A DNA stretch of 64,000 nt. It comes from Chthonomonas sp. UBA2362. GTDB lineage: Bacteria > Armatimonadota > Fimbriimonadia > Fimbriimonadales > Fimbriimonadaceae. The stretch is taken from the NCBI GenBank assembly GCA_002344135.1, contig DDTO01000004.1, forward strand, positions 611,660 through 675,659, read 5' to 3'. Position 1 is the first letter of the stretch. The number at the start of each line of letters is the position of its first letter. A program made the translations under genes and the position numbers. Below are positions 39,349 to 46,952 of this stretch, piece by piece. The notes under the pieces are model-generated. The model saw only the letters and a list, made by a program, of their open reading frames with translations. It had not been told where the DNA came from and made no database searches.

Positions 39349-40094
39349 GCGACAGGTTCGCGCCGGTAGCCGACCATCTGCAAAAAGGCCTGTTCGAGGG
39401 TCGGCTCCCCGGTGGCGGCGAGCAAGTCGCTCACCGATCCACGCCCACATATCCGTCCGTGGTGGATGATCGCGATCTCGTCGCAGAGCCTCTCGGCCTC
39501 GGTCATGATGTGGGTGCTGAAAACCACGGTCTTGCCCTGAATCCTTGCTTCTTCGATGAACTCCATGATCGTCTGGCTCGTGACGACGTCTAGACCGACG
39601 GTGGGCTCGTCGAAGAAGAGCACGGGCGGATCATGGAGGATTGTGCGCGCGATCGAGACCCTTTGCTTCTGGCCGGTCGAAAGCTTGTCGCACAGCCGAT
39701 CACCGAATTCCTCGAGACCGAGTTTGCGCCACGCGAAGTCGATTCGCTCTTTCAGCCGCGCGCCGCTCAGGCCATAGAGGCCGGCGAAGTACTGCAATAC
39801 TTCGCGACCGGTGAGGCGACCATAGAGGGCGGTGCTCGTGCTCAGAAATCCGATCGAGGCCCGGACCTTCTCGGGTTGCTGGGAGACGTCGAAGCCGGCG
39901 ACCTCCGCGCTACCCGCTGTGGCCCGTACGACGGTCGAAAGGATGCGCAGCACCGTCGTCTTGCCGGCTCCATTAACGCCCAGCAGGCCGAAGATACGAC
40001 CCGGCTGCGCCTCGATGTCGACCCCATCGACCGCTCGGACCTCTCCGCGCTTCGAATCGGGGAAGACCTTGACCAGGCCTTGAGTTCTGACCAC
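39345..40094 (-). CDS. natA: ABC exporter ATPase (NatA-like)
   Basis: A 249-residue ATP-binding subunit. Walker A GVNGAGKTT is near residue 40, the signature LSTGQKQRVSIARTILHDP and Walker B VLFFDEPTVGLD follow, and the switch His is in VVFSTHIM. The LSTGQ signature and TVGLDV are typical of NatA/CcmA-like exporters. Its membrane partner is most likely the NatB-like permease at 36688-37896. Start GTG at 40094 is preceded by CATAAT (40102-40107, minus) 7 bases upstream, a leaderless arrangement. Confidence 0.93.
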   Translation of the reverse strand: MVRTQGLVKVFPDSKRGEVRAVDGVDIEAQPGRIFGLLGVNGAGKTTVLRILSTVVRATAGSAEVAGFDVSQQPEKVRASIGFLSTSTALYGRLTGREVLQYFAGLYGLSGARLKERIDFAWRKLGLEEFGDRLCDKLSTGQKQRVSIARTILHDPPVLFFDEPTVGLDVVTSQTIMEFIEEARIQGKTVVFSTHIMTEAERLCDEIAIIHHGRICGRGSVSDLLAATGEPTLEQAFLQMVGYRREPVA

Positions 40095-40195
40095 GACGCC
40101 GATTATGCTCTTCTGGAGTCTCTCGCGGCCTCGATCGCGTTTGACAGGAAGGCCCGCATGAAGTAGAATGGGCCCAACCTCTTCTTGGAGACCCT

Positions 40196-40603
40196 ATGGC
40201 CCTAAAGATTCTTGTTTGCGACGACGAGCGACATATCGTGCGACTGATTCAAGTCAACCTGGAAAAGCAGGGGTACCAGGTCGTCACCGCATTCGACGGG
40301 AAAGAGGGGCTCGAAAAGGTGAAGTCCGAGAAGCCGGACCTCCTCGTCCTCGACGTCATGATGCCGTACATGGACGGGTTCGAAGTGCTCAAGTCTCTGC
40401 GCAAGGAGCCCGAAACTCAGGACCTGCCCGTCATCATGCTCACCGCGAAGGCCCAGGACAAGGACGTGTTCGAGGGTTATCACTACGGGGCCGACATGTA
40501 CCTGACCAAGCCCTTCAACCCGATGGAACTCGTGACCTTCGTCAAGCGCATCGCACAAGGCAAGGGCGGCGACACGAGCGGCCCGAAGCGCTACGAAGTC
40601 TAG
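40196..40603 (+). CDS. Single-domain response regulator (CheY-like)
   Basis: A 135-residue receiver domain without output domain. The acidic pocket DDE (9-11), phospho-acceptor Asp-53 in VLDVMMPYMDG, Thr-83 and Lys-105 in YLTKPFNP are all present, so it should be phosphorylatable. A 15-residue tail (GGDTSGPKRYEV) replaces any output domain. It may work as a phosphorelay intermediate or by binding a partner. No kinase is nearby. The message has a leader with TTGGAG before the ATG and a TAGAAT box further up. A GC-rich hairpin follows. Confidence 0.93.
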   Translation: MALKILVCDDERHIVRLIQVNLEKQGYQVVTAFDGKEGLEKVKSEKPDLLVLDVMMPYMDGFEVLKSLRKEPETQDLPVIMLTAKAQDKDVFEGYHYGADMYLTKPFNPMELVTFVKRIAQGKGGDTSGPKRYEV

Positions 40604-40606
40604 CCT

Positions 40607-40637
40607 GGGGCCCATCCGCCGTAGGCTTCCGGGCCCC
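40607..40637. terminator. Possible bidirectional terminator hairpin
   Basis: GGGGCCC (40607-40613) and GGGCCCC (40631-40637) flank a 17-base loop between two convergent genes. No T-run, so only a moderate candidate. Confidence 0.4.
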
Positions 40638-40647
40638 GTCTCAGGAG

Positions 40648-41244
40648 TTAGCCGAGCAGACAGAAAGCGAGGTCTTCCTTTTTGCCGTCGCATGGGTCGA
40701 TGAGCGGTGAACTCCATCCCCCTGCATCATGCCATCCGGCGTCACAACCCTTGATCGGCCGAGCAGCCGACCACTGGAAGTCGACGGAGCCGATCTGAAC
40801 CGAGTCGGCGTCCGACTCGGCGACGCGGAACCAGTAGTGCCCCGCCGGAACGTTGATCGGGGCCGCGAGGCTCGCGGTGAATCGGTAGACGACCTTGCCG
40901 GTGCAGTCCACGGCAGCCGCAACCGCCTGCGGCGTCAGGCACCGCTGGAAGAGGATCTTCCCAGGCCGACAGCCGCCTTCCTCATAGATGGCGATGTAGT
41001 ACACGCGATTCAACTGCTGGATGCTGCTGACCGTGCCCCACCATCGGAAGTGGCGGACGGCATAGTTGTCTTGGAACCGGAAGTCGTCCGCGGCGGCCCG
41101 AGGCATCGGGAACGGATTGGTGCAGCTAATGACAGTGCTGACGTGCGAACCGAGGGGCTGATCGTAAAGTTGACGATACTGGGCTTGGGCGGCGGCGGCG
41201 AGAGCCAGTCCGGCTACGACGAGAGTGTGGGTGATTGTACGCAT
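40648..41244 (-). CDS. Secreted protein of unknown function
   Basis: A 198-residue exported protein. Signal peptide MRTITHTLVVAGLALAAAAQ is cut near AQAQYR. The mature protein has six or more Cys residues (SCTNPFP, GGCRPGK, RCLTPQ, DCTGK, GCDAG, DPCDGKK, FCLLG), suggesting disulfides. It has a beta-sandwich pattern (AADDFRFQDNYAVRHFRWWG, NVPAGHYWFRVAES) that resembles secreted proteins of planctomycetes and armatimonads with a pre-peptidase or CBM-like fold. There is no PEP-CTERM tail. The ribosome binding site AAAGGAG is preceded by a GC-rich hairpin similar to the one before the HAF gene at 55228. Confidence 0.7.
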   Translation of the reverse strand: MRTITHTLVVAGLALAAAAQAQYRQLYDQPLGSHVSTVISCTNPFPMPRAAADDFRFQDNYAVRHFRWWGTVSSIQQLNRVYYIAIYEEGGCRPGKILFQRCLTPQAVAAAVDCTGKVVYRFTASLAAPINVPAGHYWFRVAESDADSVQIGSVDFQWSAARPIKGCDAGWHDAGGWSSPLIDPCDGKKEDLAFCLLG

Positions 41245-41249
41245 TTCCT

Positions 41250-41284
41250 TGTTTCTCCTTTGGGCCGGTCTTTGTGCCGGCCAC
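41250..41284 (-). promoter_or_regulatory. Leader hairpin next to the ribosome binding site
   Basis: Read on the minus strand: GGCCGGCACAAAGACCGGCC, then AAAGGAGAAACAAGG before the ATG at 41244. A closely similar hairpin plus ribosome binding site stands at 55229-55262. Confidence 0.5.
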
Positions 41285-41346
41285 GGGAGGCGAGAACGCG
41301 CGTCCCGCCGAGCCGTTCGGCAGGATAGGAACAAGGACCCAGGCGC

Positions 41347-43191
41347 CTAGTGCGGGAGCGGCAGCCCGAAAGCAGCCAGCCATTCGCGCTGCTTTCTTAT
41401 CCGCTCCAAGGGGTCGGCGGGCAGGTTGAAGGGCCGGCCACGGGCGTCGATCATGATGCCCACCAGCCCGCCCTCGAGTCTCATACTCCCCGACTTGCCC
41501 TTACCGAATCCGGCGTCGAAGTTCTTCGTCGGCTCGATCTCCAAGTCCAAAAACTCGCCACGCCCGAGCGGGATCACCTTCAGCTCGCCGAAGTTCACCG
41601 TCTCGTTCACGCCCGATCCGCGGACCGTCACCACGGGTTCACCGGGCTTGCCCACGCCGACCGGCGAGATGTTGTGGCCGCATTTGACGATGCAGTCGTA
41701 TTCGAAGACCTGTCGCGCGGCCTCGTAGAAGTGCTCGCTGAGCACGCCGAGGTGGGGCATCATGAAGATCGAGTCGACGGTGATCATGGTGATGCCCTCC
41801 GGCTGGTAGGCGTCGAGCATCATGAGGGCCGATTGGGCGCGGTCGGGCGCATGGGAGAGCACGCCGCCCGAGCCGATGATCATGTTCAGATCCATCATCT
41901 TGATCAGCGTCTGGCCGCTCGACTGCTGGTCGAAGATCTGGCCGATGTCGCGCTGTTGCTGAGAGCCGGTAAGAGAGCGCGCGAGCGACTTGTGGTGATC
42001 GAAGGCCAGCCGGAGCGCCTCTCGGGCGACCGCGTGCTCCATCAGCAGGTCCTCGTAGGAGTGGGGGATCGTCGTGGGGCGGATCATCTTGTTGCGCAGC
42101 CGGTTCCGCACCTCGTAGGGATCGATCTGAAGGGGCAGCCACCGCGCGATGTTCTCGATCCCCGCCTCCTTGAGGACGTTGCAGATCGAGTACGACATCC
42201 CCAAGTTGGCCGATACGGTGCGGTTGTAGATTCCGCCGAAAACGGAGAAGACGTCCGTCGTCGCGCCCCCGATGTCCACGCCGAGGATGTTGATCTTCTC
42301 CTGGTCCGCGTAGGCTTTCATCAGCTTGCCGACCGCGTTCGGCGTGGCCATGACCTCCTCGCTCGTCCAGTCGAGCAGCTTCGAGTAGCCGGGCGCTTGC
42401 TGCATCACGTGCTCGAGGAACATCTCGTGGATCTCGTCGCGCGCCGGATCGAGGTTCTCCTTGTCAAGGCTGGGCCGGATATTGTCCACGATCTTCAAGG
42501 CGATCGACTCGCCCAAGACCGAGCCCACGTCCTCGCGGGCGTCGCGATTCCCGGCGAAGATCACCGGCAGTTTCATGTCGCCGAAGCGCGGTTTCGGGTC
42601 GGCGCGGCGGATCACCTCCGCCATGTCCACCAGGTGCGACTTGGTGCCGCCGTCGGTCCCGCCCGACATGAGGATAATGTCCGGGCGGAGCTGCCGCAGC
42701 CGCTCCACCTTTTGGAACTCCTTGCGTCCGTCGTCGATCGCCAGCGTGTCCATCAGGATCGCCCCGGCGCCGAGGGCGGCTCGCTCGGCGGACTCGGCGG
42801 ACATCGCCTTCACGACCCCCGCCACCATCATCTGCAGGCCGCCGCCGGCAGACGACGTCGAGACGTACAGATCGGCGGCGGAAAGGGGATCGGGGCGTTG
42901 GCCCTCCTCCTTCCCTTCCTTCTGCAGCCGCCAGACGTGACCGTCTTCGAGCAGCTTGCGCCGGCCGGGCGAGAAGCCTTCGGGCACCGTTTCCTCGGTG
43001 ATCTCCTCGAGCTCGGTGATCGAGTTGACGACCCCGACGGTCACATCCTCGAACGGCCGCTCGACGGTGGTCGGCGCCTCACCGCGCGCGACGAGCCGGT
43101 ACTCGCCGCCGGGATTGCGCTCGATCAAAATCGCCTTCGTCGTCGTCGATCCGCAGTCGGTCGCCACGATCCTCAGGATGTCGCTGGACAT
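41347..43191 (-). CDS. MutL/GlmL-family ASKHA ATPase (glutamate mutase accessory type)
   Basis: A 614-residue protein with ILRIVATDCGSTTTKAILIE at the start (actin/Hsp70-type phosphate 1 loop) and NILGVDIGGATTDVFSVFGG as the second phosphate loop. Conserved GlmL/MutL family segments are STSSAGGGLQMMVAGVVKAM, LMSGGTDGGTKSHLVDMAEV, IIGSGGVLSHAP and CIVKCGHNISPVGVGKPGEP. GlmL is encoded next to glutamate mutase in anaerobes, but no mutase or B12 genes adjoin it here, so its partner is unknown. A CATAAT box (43200-43205, minus) 8 bases before the ATG implies leaderless expression. The stop is about 100 bases from the secreted protein gene. Confidence 0.9.
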   Translation of the reverse strand: MSSDILRIVATDCGSTTTKAILIERNPGGEYRLVARGEAPTTVERPFEDVTVGVVNSITELEEITEETVPEGFSPGRRKLLEDGHVWRLQKEGKEEGQRPDPLSAADLYVSTSSAGGGLQMMVAGVVKAMSAESAERAALGAGAILMDTLAIDDGRKEFQKVERLRQLRPDIILMSGGTDGGTKSHLVDMAEVIRRADPKPRFGDMKLPVIFAGNRDAREDVGSVLGESIALKIVDNIRPSLDKENLDPARDEIHEMFLEHVMQQAPGYSKLLDWTSEEVMATPNAVGKLMKAYADQEKINILGVDIGGATTDVFSVFGGIYNRTVSANLGMSYSICNVLKEAGIENIARWLPLQIDPYEVRNRLRNKMIRPTTIPHSYEDLLMEHAVAREALRLAFDHHKSLARSLTGSQQQRDIGQIFDQQSSGQTLIKMMDLNMIIGSGGVLSHAPDRAQSALMMLDAYQPEGITMITVDSIFMMPHLGVLSEHFYEAARQVFEYDCIVKCGHNISPVGVGKPGEPVVTVRGSGVNETVNFGELKVIPLGRGEFLDLEIEPTKNFDAGFGKGKSGSMRLEGGLVGIMIDARGRPFNLPADPLERIRKQREWLAAFGLPLPH

Positions 43192-43285
43192 AGAGCCAAA
43201 TTATGGGTCGGGCGGGCTCGCTTCCGCTTGGCGCATGGCCCGCCCCGGCCCCTAGGCTCAGGGAAAGCTTCCGGAGGGCTGGGCA

Positions 43286-43530
43286 ATGGCTCCCCCTCGT
43301 CCCCGACGAGGGGGACCTTCGCCGCGAAGCGCGCGAAGAGGGGGAGTAATCCGAATCCCTCTCGTCCCCCGACGAGGGGGAGTAATAGTCCACCCCTTCG
43401 TGGGGATCGGCGGATGTCAAACCGACATTCATTACTCCCCCTCAGGCACGGGCTTCGCCCGGCCAGTTTCCCCCTCGTTCGCACGAGGGGGAGTAATCCG
43501 AATCCCCCTCGTTTGCAGGAGGGGGAGCCC
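43286..43530. repeat. Composite dispersed repeat (family B)
   Basis: Several inverted C-run/G-run blocks (CCCCCTCG with CGAGGGGG) recur, with GAGTAATCCGAATCCC spacers in multiple copies. A 22-base block at 43445-43466 is identical to 4565-4586. The block GGGACCTTCGCCGCGAAGCG also matches 4495-4530 closely. Nothing codes between 43192 and 43556. Confidence 0.8.
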
Positions 43531-43571
43531 GGGTGCCCGGCGAAACCTTTGTTACAATGAAAGTCGAGGCT

Positions 43572-44366
43572 ATGAAGCAGCTCCTCTCATTGGTCCTCGC
43601 GATCGCCGCCGTGCCCGCGATGGCGATCTTCCCCGACAACCCCGAACCCGGCTTCGGGGCGGTGGGGCGGCTTCTGCTGAACCAGGGCGGGCAGTGGGTG
43701 GTCAACGGGAGCGCGGTCGCCATCACCCCGACCCACGTCCTTACCGTCTGGCACGTGAACAACTCGACGCACTTCGAGTCGGTCACGGGGCAGATCATTC
43801 CAGTGACGAGCCGGTACCTCCATCCGGTCGCCGACCTGGCGATCCTCAAGCTGGCGAGCCCGGTGGCCCAGACCGCGCCGGTCTACTTCGGCCCCCTCTC
43901 GACCCTGCTGGGGCAGCCCTGCAAGCTGGTGGGCTACGGGATGACCGGGATCGCGAGGACGCTGGGCTGGGAGATTCAGGACGGAACCCAGGGCGTGCGG
44001 CGCTCGGCGAACAACGTGATCGACTGGTTCGAGAACGTGACCCTGGACTTCGGTGGTGGACGGTTCAAGACGACGGACTACCTGGTGTGCGACATCGACA
44101 ACCCGAACGGCCTCTCGAACGGCTCGCTCGGCGGCCCGGCGGTGGCCGGCGAGGGCGGAATCGCGGCGTGGGACTCCGGCGGCCCGATGCTGGTCTTCAA
44201 GGACCGGATGTGGCGCGTCGCGGCGCTGCACGGGTTCGTCGATGTCCTGCCGGGCTCGGGCGTGCAGGAGCCGTTCCACTACGGCGGCCTGGCCTACAGC
44301 GGATACCTGACTCCCTACAAAAGCTGGATACAAATGGTGACGTTCGGGCTGAAGGGACCGAACTAA
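43572..44366 (+). CDS. Secreted trypsin-like serine protease (S1)
   Basis: A 264-residue exported protease. Signal peptide MKQLLSLVLAIAAVPAMA. The triad is His-61 in VLTVWHV, Asp-88 in VADLAILKL and Ser-202 in WDSGGPML. The usual GDSGG has Trp in the first position, and TAAHC is changed to TVWHV, so it is a divergent S1 protease that may have altered specificity. A second in-frame ATG at 43557 overlaps a TACAAT box (43553-43558), so the start at 43572 is preferred. It lies directly after the family B repeats and 16 bases before the oxidoreductase gene. Confidence 0.8.
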   Translation: MKQLLSLVLAIAAVPAMAIFPDNPEPGFGAVGRLLLNQGGQWVVNGSAVAITPTHVLTVWHVNNSTHFESVTGQIIPVTSRYLHPVADLAILKLASPVAQTAPVYFGPLSTLLGQPCKLVGYGMTGIARTLGWEIQDGTQGVRRSANNVIDWFENVTLDFGGGRFKTTDYLVCDIDNPNGLSNGSLGGPAVAGEGGIAAWDSGGPMLVFKDRMWRVAALHGFVDVLPGSGVQEPFHYGGLAYSGYLTPYKSWIQMVTFGLKGPN

Positions 44367-44381
44367 GTTACAATCCCTCTC

Positions 44382-45758
44382 ATGCCCAAGCGAATCGACC
44401 GCCGTGACTTCCTCAAGACCGCCGGAGCGGCCGGCCTCGGCCTGGCGACCGCCGGGATTCTGCCGACGACGGCCTCGGCGCAGGAACGCAAGCCCTCCGG
44501 CGGCCAGTCGATGCTCGACTACGCGGCCCCCCGCATGGAGAAGGTCCGGTTCGGCGTCATCGGGGTCGGAGCGCGCGGAAGCGGGCATGTCAGCCAACTG
44601 CTGCTCCTGGAAGGCGTCGAGATCCCGGCGATCGCCGACAACCACGTGCCGACGGCGAACAACATCCTGGGCACGTTCAAGACGCGCAACGCCCCCGCAC
44701 CGACGCTTTACACGAACGGCGATACCGACTACAAGCGGATGCTCGCCCGCGACGACATCGACGCCGTCCTGATCGCGACCCCTTGGTCCTGGCACGCCCG
44801 GATGGCCGTGGACGCGATGAACGCCGGCAAGCACGTGTTCCTCGAAGTGCCCGCCGCGATCACGACCGAGGAATGCTGGCAGCTCGTCGATACCTCCGAG
44901 AAGACTCGCCGGCACTGCATGATGATGGAGAACGTCTGCTACGGCCGCGAGGAACTGATGGTGCTCAACATGTGCCGGCTCGGCGTCTTCGGCGAACTCC
45001 TGCACGGCGAGGCGGCGTACATCCACGACCTGCGCGGCCAGATGCACGAGATCGAGCACGGCACCGGCTCGTGGCGGACCCTCGAATACACGAAGCGGAA
45101 CGGCAACCTCTATCCCACCCACGGCCTCGGCCCGGTCTGCCAGTACATGAACATCAACCGTGGCGACCGGCTGGATTACCTTTCCTCGGTGAGCTCACCC
45201 AGCCGCGTGCGGGCGATCTACGCGCGACAGAAGTTCCCCGAAGGCCATGCACGGCGGAACCTCAAGTTCGTCTGCGGCGACATCAACACGACGATCGTCA
45301 AGACGGTGCGCGGGAAGTCGATCATGATCCAATGGGACGAGCAGCTGCCGCGCCCCTACAACCGCCTCAACCTAATCCAAGGTACCCGCGGCGTGTGGGG
45401 CGGCTTCCCGGACCGCGTCGTTATCGAGGGCGAAACCAAATCCACCGACTCCTGGACCCAGCGCGACGACCTCGCGCCGATCTACGAGAAGTACGACCAC
45501 CCTCTCTGGAAGCGGATGGGAGAGGAGGCCAAGCGCAACGGCGGGCACGGCGGCATGGACTTCATCATGCTCTGGCGGCTCGTCTACTGTCTGCGCAACG
45601 GCCTGCCCTTGGACCAGGATGTCTACGACGCTGCCGCTTGGTCGGTGATCACGCCTCTCTCGGAGTGGTCGGTCGCGAACCGCTCGCAGTCGATCGACGT
45701 GCCGGACTTCACCCGCGGCAAGTGGCGGAACGCCAAGCCGCTCGAGATCGTGACTTAG
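44382..45758 (+). CDS. Gfo/Idh/MocA family oxidoreductase, GH109-like, with TAT signal
   Basis: A 458-residue protein with a twin-arginine signal (MPKRIDRRDFLKTAGAAGLG). The Rossmann fold starts VRFGVIGVGARGSGHVSQLL, followed by HVFLEVPAAITTEECWQLVD. NLYPTHGLGPVCQYMNINRG and DRLDYLSSVSS are characteristic of NAD-dependent alpha-N-acetylgalactosaminidases of family GH109. TAT export fits a cofactor-loaded periplasmic enzyme. Sugar hydrolysis is therefore likely, exact substrate unknown. TACAAT (44369-44374) ends 7 bases before the ATG, a leaderless start. The stop overlaps the convergent htrA stop by 4 bases. Confidence 0.9.
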   Translation: MPKRIDRRDFLKTAGAAGLGLATAGILPTTASAQERKPSGGQSMLDYAAPRMEKVRFGVIGVGARGSGHVSQLLLLEGVEIPAIADNHVPTANNILGTFKTRNAPAPTLYTNGDTDYKRMLARDDIDAVLIATPWSWHARMAVDAMNAGKHVFLEVPAAITTEECWQLVDTSEKTRRHCMMMENVCYGREELMVLNMCRLGVFGELLHGEAAYIHDLRGQMHEIEHGTGSWRTLEYTKRNGNLYPTHGLGPVCQYMNINRGDRLDYLSSVSSPSRVRAIYARQKFPEGHARRNLKFVCGDINTTIVKTVRGKSIMIQWDEQLPRPYNRLNLIQGTRGVWGGFPDRVVIEGETKSTDSWTQRDDLAPIYEKYDHPLWKRMGEEAKRNGGHGGMDFIMLWRLVYCLRNGLPLDQDVYDAAAWSVITPLSEWSVANRSQSIDVPDFTRGKWRNAKPLEIVT

Positions 45759-46882
45759 GACTCCGACAGGTCTTCGAGTGTGACTTTCGCCGACCGGGTC
45801 TCGCCGCGCGACCAGAACTTGACCTCGACGACCTCGCCCGGCCGCCGATCGAGCATCGTCAGCTGAAAGTCCATCGGCTCCTTGATGGTCTTGCCGTCGA
45901 TCGCGAGAATCACGTCGAACCTTCCGATGCCCGCCCGTTCTGCCGGGCTTCCTCGGCGCGAGCTCTGGATGAGAAGGCCGGCGGACGGAGGAGCCGCCCC
46001 CACGATGCTCTGCAGCTCTGCCCGGGCTCGCGGGTTCTCGAGCAGGCCCGCGCGCCGGTCGGTCTCGATGCCGAGCCACCCGTAACGCACTCGCCCATGC
46101 TTGAGGATCTCGTCGACGATCCGCTTGGCGCGGTCGATGGGAATGGCGAACCCGATGCCGATCGAGCCACCGCTGTTGCTCGCGATGGCGCTGTTGATGC
46201 CGACGAGTTCACCCTGGGCATTGGCCAAGGCTCCGCCGGAGTTCCCCTGGTTGATCGCCGCGTCGGTCTGGATTGCGTCGACGAGGATCGATGCTTCGGT
46301 CGGGAGGGTGCGCCCGAGGCTGCTCACGACGCCGACGCTGACGGTGTTCTCATATCCGAGCGGGTTGCCTACGGCGATGACCCACTCGCCGATTTCCAGC
46401 TTGGAACTCTGGCCTACGAGAGCAGGAGTGAGATTTCCACCCTCTACCTTGAGCACCGCGAGGTCCGATCGGGAATCCGATCCGACGATCTTCGCGGCAA
46501 GGCTCTTGCCGTTGGAAAAGTGGACCCGCACCTCGGTGGCCCCCTCGACGACGTGGGCGTTGGTCACGATGTGGCCGTCGCGGGAGATAACGACGCCGGA
46601 ACCCTTCCCTTTCTGGGCAAACGTGTCACCGAACCAGGTTTGGCGCTGGGTGATCGTGTCGACGGCGACGACCGCCGGCATGATCCGCTTGGCAGCCTCC
46701 CGAAAGTCGACCGGCGCCGGCAAGGCCTCGAGCGAGACGATCCTGACGCTGCCATCCCTTTCTCGCGCGAAGAAATCGGAAGCGGGGCCACCTTGTCTGG
46801 CGGTTTGGATCCAGCTGTTCAACTGGAGGGCAGCAAGGGCCCCGATGAATCCGGCAACGGCGATGATCACGAACTTCTTCAT
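45755..46882 (-). CDS. htrA: HtrA/DegP-like serine protease with one PDZ domain
   Basis: A 375-residue protease anchored by one N-terminal helix (FVIIAVAGFIGALAALQL). The triad is His-110 in GHIVTNAHVV, Asp-140 in SDLAVLKV and Ser-215 in AINQGNSGGALAN. The C-terminal PDZ domain (about 270-370) has GLLIQSSRRGSPAERAGI and VILAIDGKTI. Such proteases degrade misfolded envelope proteins under stress. AGGAAG before the ATG gives a normal ribosome binding site, and a TATTCT box lies further upstream. It follows the aldolase-dehydrogenase gene on the same strand by 70 bases. Confidence 0.95.
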   Translation of the reverse strand: MKKFVIIAVAGFIGALAALQLNSWIQTARQGGPASDFFARERDGSVRIVSLEALPAPVDFREAAKRIMPAVVAVDTITQRQTWFGDTFAQKGKGSGVVISRDGHIVTNAHVVEGATEVRVHFSNGKSLAAKIVGSDSRSDLAVLKVEGGNLTPALVGQSSKLEIGEWVIAVGNPLGYENTVSVGVVSSLGRTLPTEASILVDAIQTDAAINQGNSGGALANAQGELVGINSAIASNSGGSIGIGFAIPIDRAKRIVDEILKHGRVRYGWLGIETDRRAGLLENPRARAELQSIVGAAPPSAGLLIQSSRRGSPAERAGIGRFDVILAIDGKTIKEPMDFQLTMLDRRPGEVVEVKFWSRGETRSAKVTLEDLSES

Positions 46883-46952
46883 AGGCTTCCTACTGGGTGC
46901 TCACTATGAGAATACAGGCTCGGAACGCCGACCGTTCCCGCGGTCCTTCGCG

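Noticed and set aside
43192..43556. Short genes inside the family B repeats
   Set aside because: Open frames here are repeat-derived and share the same peptides with the other copy.
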